64,000 nt of DNA from positions 220,942-284,941 of the forward strand of contig MGRJ01000024.1 in assembly GCA_001798135.1 (NCBI GenBank), given 5' to 3'. Source of the DNA: Deltaproteobacteria bacterium RIFCSPHIGHO2_02_FULL_40_28. Lineage in GTDB: Bacteria; UBA10199; 2-12-FULL-40-28. Positions 52,440 to 61,634 of the stretch are shown here, piece after piece. The notes below the pieces were generated by a model, which saw nothing but the letters and a program-made list of their open reading frames with translations, was not told where the DNA came from and did no database searches. The position numbers and the translations under genes were made by a program. Every line of letters starts with the position of its first letter. The stretch's first letter is position 1.

Positions 52440-53162
52440 AGACTGTTGCTGTCTAAAAATCTGGCTATATGCTGGAAAATCTGTAGAATCCGACAGTACT
52501 CTCTGTAAGGGAGTAAAAATCTGATCGGTGCAGACAATCAGCAGGAAAGGTCAGGGAAATGGATAATCATTATATCGCAGGTTTTGTTGATGGAGAAGGC
52601 AGCTTTCATGTTGCCTTCCAACGTAGCGATGATGTTAGGTTGGGATGGCAGGTTATTCCTGAATTCCATCTAAGTCAGAACGTATCCAGTAGAAATGTTC
52701 TTGAAGTTATTCAAGGGCGTTTTGGTTGTGGTTCAATAAAAGAAAATCATCGTGAACGTTTGAATGATCATACTTATGTACTTGTGATCAGAGACAGGCA
52801 AGACCTGACTAAAAAAGTGATTCCTTTTTTTGAACGCTATCCATTGCACACTCAAAAGAAAAATGATTTTGCCATTTTTAGGCAAATTGTTGAGATGATG
52901 AATCAGAAACTTCATCTCTCATCAAAAAGTTTTTCTGAGATTGTGAATTTGGCTTATTCTATGAATGCCAACGGATATCGACGAAAGGTTCCAAAAAATG
53001 AAATCCTTAGTACCCTGAAATCCTCAGAGACTATACGCCAGAATCAGTTAAAGGCTGATAAGATATAGTCCGAACTGCATGGCGACATGCAGAGCCTGCT
53101 TCGCAGCAGGCCGTCCGCCTAAGGCGGATCAGTACTCCGAATTTCGGAGGAAGTAACAGATT
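52440..53162 (+). other. Group I self-splicing intron in 23S rRNA
   Basis: 723 bases separate ...GAGACAGT from TCGGTCCC. The upstream exon ends in T and the intron ends in G, the group I rule. The R-like core GTGCAGACAATCAGCAGG precedes the ORF, and the S-like core AAGATATAGTCC (near 53059) follows it, the classic P7 strands. Other core parts are AATCCGACAG and AAAATCTG. The 3' end holds three hairpins (CCTGC/GCAGG, TCCGCC/GGCGGA, CTCCGA/TCGGAG). The exact boundaries are inferred from exon conservation. Confidence 0.88.
52559..53068 (+). CDS. LAGLIDADG homing endonuclease (intron-encoded)
   Basis: 169 residues, all within the intron. YIAGFVDGEGSFHVAFQ carries the LAGLIDADG-type motif (AGFVDGEG) with the catalytic acidic residue, followed by FHLSQNVSSRNVLEVIQGRFGCGSIKEN and FFERYPLHTQKKNDFAIFRQIVEMM. 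With a single motif it should act as a homodimer that cuts intron-less 23S genes at the insertion site, so the intron is copied in. The ORF overlaps the core near the 3' end, as usual for such introns. Confidence 0.93.
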   Translation: MDNHYIAGFVDGEGSFHVAFQRSDDVRLGWQVIPEFHLSQNVSSRNVLEVIQGRFGCGSIKENHRERLNDHTYVLVIRDRQDLTKKVIPFFERYPLHTQKKNDFAIFRQIVEMMNQKLHLSSKSFSEIVNLAYSMNANGYRRKVPKNEILSTLKSSETIRQNQLKADKI

Positions 53163-53202
53163 GTCGGTCCCTATCTTCCGTGGGTGGAGGAGATTTGCGG
53201 GG

Positions 53203-53247
<45 letters not shown>

Positions 53248-53500
53248 CACCAGTTGTCACGCCAGTGGCATTGCTGGGTAGCTATGTTCGGATCCGATAA
53301 CCGCTGAAAGCATCTAAGTGGGAAACGGACCCCAAAACTAGATCTCCCTCTCCATAAGGAGCTTAAAGACCCCTTGTAGATTACGAGGTTGATAGGCCGG
53401 ATGTGTAAGTCCCGTAAGGGATTAAGCTAACCGGTACTAATTGGTCGAGAGGCTTGACCTTATTTTTTCTTTGAGGCTATTAAGCTAGCTTCAGCAAAAT

Positions 53501-53523
53501 TTGGATATGCAGTTTTGAGAGAG
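53501..53523 (+). other. 23S 3' processing-stem arm
   Basis: TTGGATATGCAGTTTTGAGA is complementary to 49618-49640 and closes the 23S precursor stem before 5S. Confidence 0.7.
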
Positions 53524-53566
53524 TGAGCAACGCAGCAGATGGCCTTTCTGAAAGTTTTTATAGTTT

Positions 53567-53681
53567 CTGGTGGCAATACCGGGAAGGATACACCCGATCC
53601 CATTTCGAACTCGGAAGTTAAGCTTTCCAGGGCCAATGGTACTAGCATCGGACGGTGCTGGGAGAGTAGGTCGTTGCCAGA
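53567..53681 (+). rRNA. rrf: 5S ribosomal RNA
   Basis: CTGGTGGCAATACCGGGAAG... CACCCGATCCCATTTCGAAC... GTTGCCAG. The terminal stem CTGGTGGC/GTTGCCAG and the CGAACTCGGAAGTTAAGC core are typical. It lies 108 bases after 23S. Confidence 0.95.
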
Positions 53682-53689
53682 TTTAAATT

Positions 53690-53728
53690 AAAAAAGCCTC
53701 TTCTCACTTTGTGGGAAGGGGCTTTTTA
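53690..53728 (+). terminator. Rho-independent terminator of the 23S-5S unit
   Basis: AAAAAGCCTCTTCTCAC, loop TTT, then GTGGGAAGGGGCTTTTT: a strong stem followed by five T residues, right after 5S. Confidence 0.85.
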
Positions 53729-53765
53729 CTTTGAGCCAAATTAAAAATATGGTAAATTATTTAAA

Positions 53766-53990
53766 ATGAAAGACGAAGAAACAAACAAAACAAATTCTAA
53801 AAAAAATGAGAATGGCCCTCTTGATACAGGGGAAACCATGGATAAAACCATGGTTGATATTGATGCCAATCAGTTTAAAAAACAGATTTCAGATAAAGCC
53901 CAAGTAAATAATCCACAAACGCCAGAATCTAAAGATGCATCCAAAAAGGGTTCTCTTTTGGGGGGTCTAAAAGACCTCTTTAAGAAATAA
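53766..53990 (+). CDS. Small charged protein of unknown function
   Basis: 74 residues, not recognised. It is hydrophilic and disordered (TNKTNSKKNENGPLD) with a short amphipathic C-terminus (GSLLGGLKDLFKK). No signal peptide. It precedes the VWA membrane protein by ten bases, so the two may be co-expressed. Could be a short regulatory or membrane-binding peptide; function unknown. Confidence 0.55.
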   Translation: MKDEETNKTNSKKNENGPLDTGETMDKTMVDIDANQFKKQISDKAQVNNPQTPESKDASKKGSLLGGLKDLFKK

Positions 53991-54000
53991 ATATTTTTCT

Positions 54001-56634
54001 ATGGTTGATTCGGATCCACCAAAAAAGGTCCCGGAATATACCGCCACCTACCACGTTCAAGAAGAAGAGTTATCTCAAGACTTCATCACTCATAAAGAAA
54101 AACAAGAGAATTTCAAAAACAAAAAACCAATTGAAGTTTTTCAAAGTTTTTTATCAGAAACAAAATCTTTTCTTGTGTGGCAGATTAAAAAACTTTCAAA
54201 TAGTTTTGAAAAAAACTGGATTGCAGAAAATAGAAATAGCCCTTTTGAAGAAGGGTGTTTTTATGCAGCAAGAATTGTACTCGTCTTAACTAATTTTTTT
54301 TCTCAGTGGATACTTTTTTATTCTCTTTTTTCCTCATTTAAATCGGCTTCTCCTTTTCGTTGGTTGTTACTTATTATTTGTGGCGCTGTTGTTATTTTAA
54401 CCCTGCTTTATTTTATTTATGGATGGTCTCTTGCTATTCTAAAAGCTCCTTGGGTTGGGCTTGTTTTTGTTCTTTTGATGCATCTTCTCATCAGTAAATC
54501 CACAGATACCTCACTTGTTAGTTTTATTGGAAAAAACTTAGCAGAAATGATGAATCTTTTTTTTCTTTGGTTTCTTATTCTGGAGCTTGTGCTTTGGATC
54601 TGTATTTCTAAGAGGCTTTTTCTTTTAAGATATACTTTGGCTAGTTTTAGTTTTCTTTTTATTATTGCCCTTGCAACTAATTTGATAAGTGGAGTGAATT
54701 TTCAATTGGCTTGGTTGGGAGCTGGTTTCTTTGAAAAAATCCCTTTCTTTTTTTTACAGCCCCAATTTTTAATGCTCAATTTTTATATTCCTTTGTGTTT
54801 GGTTTCTAGTTTAATTGATTCTGTTGCTTTTAGAAAATCATCCAAAGATCCTTTATGGACAGATTTGAATGCAATCTCTTCTTTTTTACTTTTATGCATG
54901 AGTGTTTTAATTATGAACGCTCATGGAGTACCAGGGCTTAATCGCTTAGTATTAAATCGTGATGCTGGCATTGCTTATGCCAGGCTAGAAATACCTGATC
55001 ATGAGGTAGAAATTAAAACAATCAATTATGATCTCTTTAAAGATAAAGATACAGTAGATCGTTACCAAGTAAGTTTAGAAAAAACAAATTTTCAGGGAAA
55101 TCAAATGGTGATTTCCATGAAAGTAACTAATTTAGATGGCTTTCCAATTTTTTTCTTAGATCAAAATCAATTTAGGTTAATTGTTAATAAGCAAGGGATT
55201 AAGCAGTGGAAACTTGTTTCGAAAGGTGCAGGCCTTCATTTTTATTACGAGCTTTCTTATCCCTTGGATGTTGTTTCTTCTTTCCCAGAAGTACAGGAAG
55301 AACAAATTGTAGGTCCAGACGAAAATTTTTCACTTGAAGTACCTATGGAAGGGGATTTTTTTGATTCTAAACTTTCTTATTATATTAATATCCCCGATCA
55401 AATGAAAGATTGGAAATTTACCCTCTTTGTGGATGGGCAACTTTTAGATGAAAAACAAGGAGCAGTTTATGGAAGCTTGGATCTTTCTTTTCTTCCTGAA
55501 GGGCAGCATTTTTTTGAAGTAAAAACTACAAGCAGCAATGGAGACGAATTAATAAAAAAAGTAAACCTGACCAAAGGAATGCATCCAACTATTAGTTTTG
55601 TTCGTCCAAGTCTTGGTGAATACTTAAATGTAGTAAGCCCTATTGAACTTTTAGTTTCTGGTGATGGGATCAAACAAGTTGATCTCTATGCTAATGGAAA
55701 TTTGATCGAACATTGGCAAAATAAACCCTTTGAGACCCATCTTAATTTATCTCCTTTTAAAACGAATTTGATTTTGCTTAAGGCAAGAGTTTTAGACCAA
55801 AATGCATCTTCTTTTAGTCAATGGGTTTTAGCTAAGCCTGGCATGGGCAAGCTTTGGATGAATTATTTAGATCCCTATCATAAAAATGTTTTTTTAATTT
55901 TAGATGGCAGTGTGAGTGAGTTAGATTATTGGAATGGAAAACCAAAATGGGAATGGCAGAAAGAGATTTTTAAAAGGCCAGAATTGGCTGAAGTTTTTCA
56001 AAAAATGGGAGTGGGCTTGGGTGCTATTGGTACGCGATATGCACATGAGGTGAGCCAGTGTAAAGATTTTCGTTTATTTAACCCCATCACCATTTATGAT
56101 CCGGTTGAGATTGAAGAGAGGATGAAAAATGTAAGCCCTAAGGGAATTTCATCTTTATTTTATGGATTATCAGAAGCTCTCAAAAGAAAGCCGGAAAAAA
56201 TTATTTTAATAACTGATGGTGCTGATACGTGTGAGAAAGGTTTGCCGTTTTTACTTAAAAAAGAAATTGGAGCATCGAGTGTGATTGTTGATGTTATTTC
56301 ATTGGGTGACATTTCAGAAAAAAAACAACTCACTGAGTTGGCAGGTATTTCGCAAGGAGAATATATTTCTGTATCAAAGCCCGAAGAGCTTTATACTCAA
56401 ATTTTAAAATCACTGAAAAGATACTATCATCTTTATGCAGAAAATCAATTAGTGGAAACCCATCCCTTAGATGGTCAATCGGTTGAATTAAGAACAGGTC
56501 AGTATGATTTTAAAATGAGATTAGGTGAAAATATCATGCAAACCTCAGTTGAAATTAAAAACGGATTAATTACCAGAATTGATTATGAACAAACCCTGGG
56601 TTTTACCCATTCTTACTTGCCCTTATCAAACTAA
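54001..56634 (+). CDS. Membrane protein with von Willebrand A-like domain, unknown function
   Basis: 877 residues. A charged cytoplasmic start (about 90 residues) is followed by some eight helices (residues about 90-330, for example WILFYSLFSSF, WLLLIICGAVVILTLLYFIYGW). Then comes a large extracytoplasmic part with two beta-rich regions and, near residues 625-790, a VWA fold: NVFLILDGSVSELDYW (DxSxS metal site), GISSLFYGLSEALKRK and KIILITDGADTCEKGLPF. The DGSVS and SSL variants still fit a MIDAS site. The C-terminal 70 residues are beta-rich again. No homologue is recalled with this exact layout. The end overlaps a minus-strand gene by four bases. Confidence 0.8.
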   Translation: MVDSDPPKKVPEYTATYHVQEEELSQDFITHKEKQENFKNKKPIEVFQSFLSETKSFLVWQIKKLSNSFEKNWIAENRNSPFEEGCFYAARIVLVLTNFFSQWILFYSLFSSFKSASPFRWLLLIICGAVVILTLLYFIYGWSLAILKAPWVGLVFVLLMHLLISKSTDTSLVSFIGKNLAEMMNLFFLWFLILELVLWICISKRLFLLRYTLASFSFLFIIALATNLISGVNFQLAWLGAGFFEKIPFFFLQPQFLMLNFYIPLCLVSSLIDSVAFRKSSKDPLWTDLNAISSFLLLCMSVLIMNAHGVPGLNRLVLNRDAGIAYARLEIPDHEVEIKTINYDLFKDKDTVDRYQVSLEKTNFQGNQMVISMKVTNLDGFPIFFLDQNQFRLIVNKQGIKQWKLVSKGAGLHFYYELSYPLDVVSSFPEVQEEQIVGPDENFSLEVPMEGDFFDSKLSYYINIPDQMKDWKFTLFVDGQLLDEKQGAVYGSLDLSFLPEGQHFFEVKTTSSNGDELIKKVNLTKGMHPTISFVRPSLGEYLNVVSPIELLVSGDGIKQVDLYANGNLIEHWQNKPFETHLNLSPFKTNLILLKARVLDQNASSFSQWVLAKPGMGKLWMNYLDPYHKNVFLILDGSVSELDYWNGKPKWEWQKEIFKRPELAEVFQKMGVGLGAIGTRYAHEVSQCKDFRLFNPITIYDPVEIEERMKNVSPKGISSLFYGLSEALKRKPEKIILITDGADTCEKGLPFLLKKEIGASSVIVDVISLGDISEKKQLTELAGISQGEYISVSKPEELYTQILKSLKRYYHLYAENQLVETHPLDGQSVELRTGQYDFKMRLGENIMQTSVEIKNGLITRIDYEQTLGFTHSYLPLSN

Positions 56635-56987
56635 GCAGCCTTGGAATAAGCTAGCCTTAAATTTGATTTTAATTTTTTAACATCGGTGATGATTTTTTGC
56701 AGACGAAGGATGAGATCTTCAGGAAGTCTTCTGGGAATTGTGAGGATTTCGTTAAAAGGAGTAGTAACACATTGGTGCAAGAGAGCAGATTCGATAGCTT
56801 CTAAATTTTTTTCTAATTCAATTAAAGTTTCGCTGGATTGATGCTTTTGTTCTAGTTCTGAAATAATACATGCAAGATAAGAAGCCAGTTGGGTTAAAAT
56901 TCGACTCCGAAAAGCAGAAGCCTGAATTTGGGCCGAATGGCGCCTGGCCATCCTTGTTAAAGAATTTTGATTCAAATAAGGCCTCAT
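56631..56987 (-). CDS. Helical protein of unknown function
   Basis: 118 residues, almost entirely helical and charged (FRSRILTQLASYLACIISELEQKHQSSETLIELEKNLEAIESALLHQ, LPEDLILRLQKIITDVKKLKSNLRLAYSKA). This suggests a coiled coil or four-helix bundle. No family recognised. It is convergent with the VWA gene and divergent from lysS. Confidence 0.6.
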   Translation of the reverse strand: MRPYLNQNSLTRMARRHSAQIQASAFRSRILTQLASYLACIISELEQKHQSSETLIELEKNLEAIESALLHQCVTTPFNEILTIPRRLPEDLILRLQKIITDVKKLKSNLRLAYSKAA

Positions 56988-57102
56988 GTCTCTATGGTCT
57001 CAAAAGAATGGTAAAAAAATCAATCTTGTTTTTATAAAAGAGATTGACTGGAAAATGAATGTCTTATAAGTGTTTGTATCCATTGAATTTTTTGGAGATA
57101 CC

Positions 57103-58587
57103 ATGAAAGATGAAAATCAATACGCCCAAGCCCGTACAGAAAAAGTAAAAAAATTAAGAGAAAAAGGAATTAATCCATATCCTTCAGGGCTTACACCTCA
57201 AGATACCATTTTCAAACTTTTTAAAAGCTATGAAGCTTTAAGTTTAGAGGCATTAGAAAAACTAGGCCAAGATTTTTCTATTGCAGGACGTGTGGTGGCA
57301 GTACGGTCTTTTGGTAAGGCGGGTTTTGTCAGGCTTCGTGATCGTACTGGTGAGATGCAGGTTTTTTTTCAAAAAGATAGTTTAAGTGAATCTCATTTTA
57401 CTCTCTATAAAGAAACGGACATTGGTGATTTTTTAATGGTTAAAGGTCCTCTGTTTCGCACTAAAACTAACGAGCTTACTATCAAAGTTAAAGATGTGAC
57501 TCTGATGACTAAAACCATTCAACCTCTTCCTGAGAAATGGCATGGTTTAACGGATGTTGAGGTTCGTTATAGACAACGGTATGTCGACTTAATTGCCAAT
57601 CCAGAAGTAAGAAAAATTTTTGAGAAACGTTCTCATATTATCTCACAAATACGGTCCTTTTTAGAGGCGAGAGATTTTTTAGAAGTTGAAACCCCTATGA
57701 TGCACCCCATCCCTGGTGGTGCTATTGCAAAACCTTTTACGACTCATCATAACACTCTCGATATGGATCTCTACTTGCGTATAGCACCAGAGCTTTATTT
57801 AAAAAGATTGGTGGTAGGGGGGTTTGAACGTGTGTTTGAAATTAATCGTAACTTCAGAAACGAAGGCATTTCCATCCAGCATAATCCAGAATTTACCATG
57901 CTTGAATTTTATCAATCCTATGCCACGTATGAAGACTTGATGAAGTTAACTGAAGAAATGCTTTCTGAAGTTGCGAAGACTGTTTGTGGTTTGCAAAAAA
58001 TTTCTTACCAGGGTACAGAAATTGATTTTGCTCCCCCCTTTAAAAAAATTTCGATGGCAAATGCCTTGATTGACATGGCTGGTTTTTCATCTAGCCAAGT
58101 TAACGATGAAAAGTTTTTGAGAAGCGAATGTGTAAAAAGAGAGCTTGTTAACGAAAAAGATGCCTATGGTTTAGGTTATTATCAAACCCTCCTTTTTGAA
58201 GAGTTAGTGGAGAAAAAACTTATTGCTCCTACTTTTATTACAGAATTTCCAACTGAAGTAAGCCCTTTGGCCAGAAAGAATGATCAAAACTCTGCTCTTG
58301 TAGATCGTTTTGAACTTTTTATTTTTGGGCGTGAAATTGCCAATGGTTTTTCGGAACTTAATGATCCACAAGATCAGAAGGACCGTTTTTTAAAACAAGT
58401 TGCCCAAAGAGAGGGAGGCAACCAAGAGGCCATGTATTTTGATGCCGATTACATTACAGCCTTGGAGTATGGTATGCCGCCTACAGCTGGAGAGGGGATT
58501 GGTATTGATCGCCTGGTGATGCTTCTTACCAATCAAGCTTCTATTCGTGATGTTATTTTGTTTCCTCAATTAAGGTCAAACAAATGA
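57103..58587 (+). CDS. lysS: Lysyl-tRNA synthetase (class II)
   Basis: 494 residues from the ATG at 57103 after TTGGAGA; an upstream start at 57070 is less likely. N-terminal OB-fold anticodon-binding domain (FSIAGRVVAVRSFGKAGFVRLRDRTGEMQVFFQ). The class II core has motif 2 FEINRNFRNEGISIQHNPEFTMLEFYQSYATYEDLM and motif 3 GEGIGIDRLVMLLTNQASIRDVILFPQLR. It charges tRNA-Lys. The stop overlaps the lolC start (ATGA). Confidence 0.96.
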   Translation: MKDENQYAQARTEKVKKLREKGINPYPSGLTPQDTIFKLFKSYEALSLEALEKLGQDFSIAGRVVAVRSFGKAGFVRLRDRTGEMQVFFQKDSLSESHFTLYKETDIGDFLMVKGPLFRTKTNELTIKVKDVTLMTKTIQPLPEKWHGLTDVEVRYRQRYVDLIANPEVRKIFEKRSHIISQIRSFLEARDFLEVETPMMHPIPGGAIAKPFTTHHNTLDMDLYLRIAPELYLKRLVVGGFERVFEINRNFRNEGISIQHNPEFTMLEFYQSYATYEDLMKLTEEMLSEVAKTVCGLQKISYQGTEIDFAPPFKKISMANALIDMAGFSSSQVNDEKFLRSECVKRELVNEKDAYGLGYYQTLLFEELVEKKLIAPTFITEFPTEVSPLARKNDQNSALVDRFELFIFGREIANGFSELNDPQDQKDRFLKQVAQREGGNQEAMYFDADYITALEYGMPPTAGEGIGIDRLVMLLTNQASIRDVILFPQLRSNK

Positions 58588-59777
58588 GATCGCATTTTTT
58601 CCTGGGGTTTCATTATTTATTCTCCAGAAAGTCTTATCGGGGCTTAACTTTACTTAAGGTAACTGCTTTAACAGGAATCATGGTCTCTGTTTTTTCTTTT
58701 CTCATTATTCATTCTGTCATGAATGGTTTTTCTAATCATTTAAAATCAACCTTAAGAGGTTTTCAATCTGACTTAACCATTCAAGGACTTAATAAAGACC
58801 AACTTCAAAAATTGGGTCCTTTTATAAAAAACCAAGAAAATTTTATTGAGTTTGAAGGGATTTTGCAAACTTGGGATGCATTAAATTATGCAGTTCACGT
58901 TAAAGGGATTAACTGGAATCATTTAGAAAGAGGTAATCTTAAAATTTATTATTTCCCTGATATTGTCCACTCTCAAAGTAAAAACCCAAAGATTCTTATT
59001 GGGGAAGAACTTTATGGAAGATTTACACAAGTTTTTGGAGATAAAAATAAAGTTACTTTGATTAATCCTGTAGGGGTTTTAAGTCCAACGGGTGAACTTT
59101 CTCCTACAACGGGTGTAGTAGAAATAGTGGGAATATTTAAAGCTGGTTTTTATGATTATGATAACGCCTATGTACTTATGGAAGAAAAAGACATCACAGG
59201 TTTTATTGAAGCAGAATTAAATCCAAATAAACTAGCTCTTTGGGCTTGGCCTGGTTTAAGTCTTAAAACAATAAAGGAAAAAGTTTTAACCCTTTGCCCT
59301 GAATGTAGGGTGGATACCTGGGAAGAACAAAATCAACGCTATCTAACGGCTCTCAATTTAGAAAAAATAGGAATGACTCTTCTTTTAATGATGGTGAGTG
59401 TGATTACTTCTCTCAATGTTTTTAGTCTTGTTTTACTTTCAGTGGTTTCAAAAAATAGGGATGTGGCTATTTTGTATTGTTTAGGAGCAGAAAAGGGATG
59501 GATAGCTAGGGTTTTTGTGATGATGGGATTTCTTTTGGGTTTTTTGGGAACCCTCGTTGGCTTAAGCTTGGCCTTGGTGAGTATTTATTATTTAAAAACT
59601 TATCCTATTTTTCTTCCTTCGGCTTATTATCTTGAGTTTTTACCTATTGAACTTGATGTAAAAATTCTTTTTTTCTTACTGTTTTTGGTTCCCCTTGTCA
59701 CGATGGTAGTTAGTTTATGGCCATCCTATCGTGTAAAAAAAATGAGCCCAATTGAAATTTTGAGGAACACAGCATGA
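58584..59777 (+). CDS. lolC: Lipoprotein-releasing ABC transporter permease LolC
   Basis: 397 residues with four helices in the FtsX/MacB arrangement: LTLLKVTALTGIMVSVFSFLIIHSVMNGFSNHL at the N-terminus, a periplasmic core (DLTIQGLNKDQLQKLG, VEIVGIFKAGFYDYDNAYVLMEEKD), and a C-terminal FtsX block (MTLLLMMVSVITSLNVFSLVLLSVVSKNRDVAILYCLGAEKGWI). With the next gene and LolD it extracts lipoproteins from the inner membrane to LolA. It overlaps the next gene by ATGA. Confidence 0.92.
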   Translation: MRSHFFLGFHYLFSRKSYRGLTLLKVTALTGIMVSVFSFLIIHSVMNGFSNHLKSTLRGFQSDLTIQGLNKDQLQKLGPFIKNQENFIEFEGILQTWDALNYAVHVKGINWNHLERGNLKIYYFPDIVHSQSKNPKILIGEELYGRFTQVFGDKNKVTLINPVGVLSPTGELSPTTGVVEIVGIFKAGFYDYDNAYVLMEEKDITGFIEAELNPNKLALWAWPGLSLKTIKEKVLTLCPECRVDTWEEQNQRYLTALNLEKIGMTLLLMMVSVITSLNVFSLVLLSVVSKNRDVAILYCLGAEKGWIARVFVMMGFLLGFLGTLVGLSLALVSIYYLKTYPIFLPSAYYLEFLPIELDVKILFFLLFLVPLVTMVVSLWPSYRVKKMSPIEILRNTA

Positions 59778-60967
59778 ATTTTTTGATGAATTTAGAGAAA
59801 ATTTTAGGAATCAGAAAAAAAGGTGTGCGATCTATTGCTTTTGCTGTGGCTTTTTTTGCAGTTATTCTTTCTATGGGTTTAGCTTTTATTTGTCTTTTTG
59901 TTATTTCTGGATTTCAAAAAGAGTATCAAAAATCAATTTTAGCTTTTAATGCACACATTGTGCTTTTTTCGGAACAAGGAAGGGGAGAAGAAAAAAAAGT
60001 AAGAGAGGCCATTGAACACATCAATCTTCAAACACAAAATGCAATGATTACTGATGTAAGTCCTTTTGCTGTATCTGAAGCTGTAATCCTTGATTCCAGC
60101 GGGCTTAAAGCTTGCATATTAAAAGCCATTGATCCTCAAAAATTAAAAAACGTCTATGCGCTTGAATTAAATATTTTAGATGGGAGGGAAGATCTTTCCC
60201 ATAGTCTTTTGCTGGGATCTGAATTAGCTTATCAAATTTCTAAAAATGAAATTAAAATGATTATTCCTCAGGGAGCTTCGCTTACAGATTTAAAACGATC
60301 GATTCAAACCATTCCTTTAGCAGGAATTTTTAAAAGTGGTATTTATGAGTTTGATTCACGTTTCGCACTTACTTCTTTTGAAATGCTCAAAAAATTAACG
60401 GGAGTATTTAAAATAACGGGTTATGAAATAGCACTCCAAGATCCATTGGGGGCTCCTAGGGTTGCAAAGCTTTTAGAGGAAAATTTGCCTGGGATGCGAG
60501 CCATTTCTTGGGATGAACTGAATAGTTCTCTTTTTAAAGCCATGCAAATGGAAAAAAGTGTTTTTTTTATTGTTGTAACCCTTATTTTTTTCGTAGCAGC
60601 CTTTAATCTTTTAGGAGCAACCGCCATGTCGGTTTATCTTTGTCGGTATGAGATTTCGCTGCTTTATTCATTGGGGGTTTCTAAATTAAAATTACAGCGT
60701 TCCTTTGGATTAACTGGTTTTTTATTTGGCATTACTTCTTGTTTGATGGGTTGGCTGATAGCATTTTTAATGCTTAAGTTAGAAGATTATTATGGATGGA
60801 TAAAATTGGATCCTAAAATTTATTTTATTTCTACCTTACCCATGGATTTTGGTCCCAAGCTTTTTGGAGTTGGGTTAATTTTTGGAAGTCTTATTTGCTT
60901 TTTATTTGCCCTAGGAGTAGCCAAGAATTTGATCCAAGAAAAATATATAATTAATTACATTAAATAA
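59774..60967 (+). CDS. lolE: Lipoprotein-releasing ABC transporter permease LolE-like
   Basis: 397 residues, same fold as LolC but divergent: SIAFAVAFFAVILSMGLAFICLFVISGFQKEY, a periplasmic core of about 220 residues (FKSGIYEFDSRFALTSFEMLKKLTG) and FFIVVTLIFFVAAFNLLGATAMSVYLCRYEISLLYSLGVSKLKLQRSFGLTGFLFG. Hetero-dimer partner of LolC. The gene is followed by lolD after a single base. Confidence 0.88.
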   Translation: MNFLMNLEKILGIRKKGVRSIAFAVAFFAVILSMGLAFICLFVISGFQKEYQKSILAFNAHIVLFSEQGRGEEKKVREAIEHINLQTQNAMITDVSPFAVSEAVILDSSGLKACILKAIDPQKLKNVYALELNILDGREDLSHSLLLGSELAYQISKNEIKMIIPQGASLTDLKRSIQTIPLAGIFKSGIYEFDSRFALTSFEMLKKLTGVFKITGYEIALQDPLGAPRVAKLLEENLPGMRAISWDELNSSLFKAMQMEKSVFFIVVTLIFFVAAFNLLGATAMSVYLCRYEISLLYSLGVSKLKLQRSFGLTGFLFGITSCLMGWLIAFLMLKLEDYYGWIKLDPKIYFISTLPMDFGPKLFGVGLIFGSLICFLFALGVAKNLIQEKYIINYIK

Positions 60968-60968
60968 T

Positions 60969-61634
60969 ATGATAGAACTAATTAATATTAAAAAGATTTA
61001 TAAAGATAATGAAAGAGAATGTGAAGCTTTGAAAGGGCTTAGTTTTAAGCTGGATAGAGGAGAAAAAATTGCTGTGGTAGGTCCTTCAGGGGCAGGTAAA
61101 TCAACTCTGCTACATTTAATGGGAGGGCTAGATCGTCCCAGTGCTGGGCAAATGTTTTTTGAGGGAAAAAATCTTTTTTCTTTGTCAGATAAAGAATTGT
61201 CCAAGTATCGAAATAAAACAGTAGGTTTTATTTTCCAGTTTCATAATCTTTTGTCAGAATTTTCTGCTTTAGATAATGTAAGCTTGCCTCTTCTGATTGG
61301 TGGTGAGAGTAAAAGAGAAAGTGTCAAAAAGGCCCAAGGGATGTTAGAGCGAGTGGGATTAGGGAGCCTGGCGCACTCCAAACCAAATACACTTTCAGGT
61401 GGAGAGCAACAGAGAGTAGCTATTGCCAGGGCCTTGGTAGGGCGGCCTTCTCTTGTTTTGGCTGATGAACCCACGGGCAATTTAGATACGGCCAATAGTG
61501 AAAAAGTTTTTGATTTACTTTTGGATCTGAATCAGGAAATAAACATGACTCTTGTCGTTGTCACCCATAATTTATCTCTGACAACAAGACTTGAAAGGAT
61601 AATTCGGTTGTCTGATGGAAAACTTGCCTCTTAA
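60969..61634 (+). CDS. lolD: Lipoprotein-releasing ABC transporter ATPase LolD
   Basis: 221 residues. Walker A GPSGAGKSTLLHLMGGLDRPSAG, Q-loop FIFQFHNLLSEFSALDNVSLPLLIGG, signature LSGGEQQRVAIARALV, Walker B LVLADEPTGNLDTANS, H-loop VVVTHN. Powers LolCE. The end overlaps bamA by 20 bases. Confidence 0.95.
   Translation: MIELINIKKIYKDNERECEALKGLSFKLDRGEKIAVVGPSGAGKSTLLHLMGGLDRPSAGQMFFEGKNLFSLSDKELSKYRNKTVGFIFQFHNLLSEFSALDNVSLPLLIGGESKRESVKKAQGMLERVGLGSLAHSKPNTLSGGEQQRVAIARALVGRPSLVLADEPTGNLDTANSEKVFDLLLDLNQEINMTLVVVTHNLSLTTRLERIIRLSDGKLAS

Noticed and set aside
52559-53068. LAGLIDADG protein as an intein or free-standing gene
   Set aside because: It is inside a non-coding rRNA gene flanked by group I core sequences, so it is intron-encoded.
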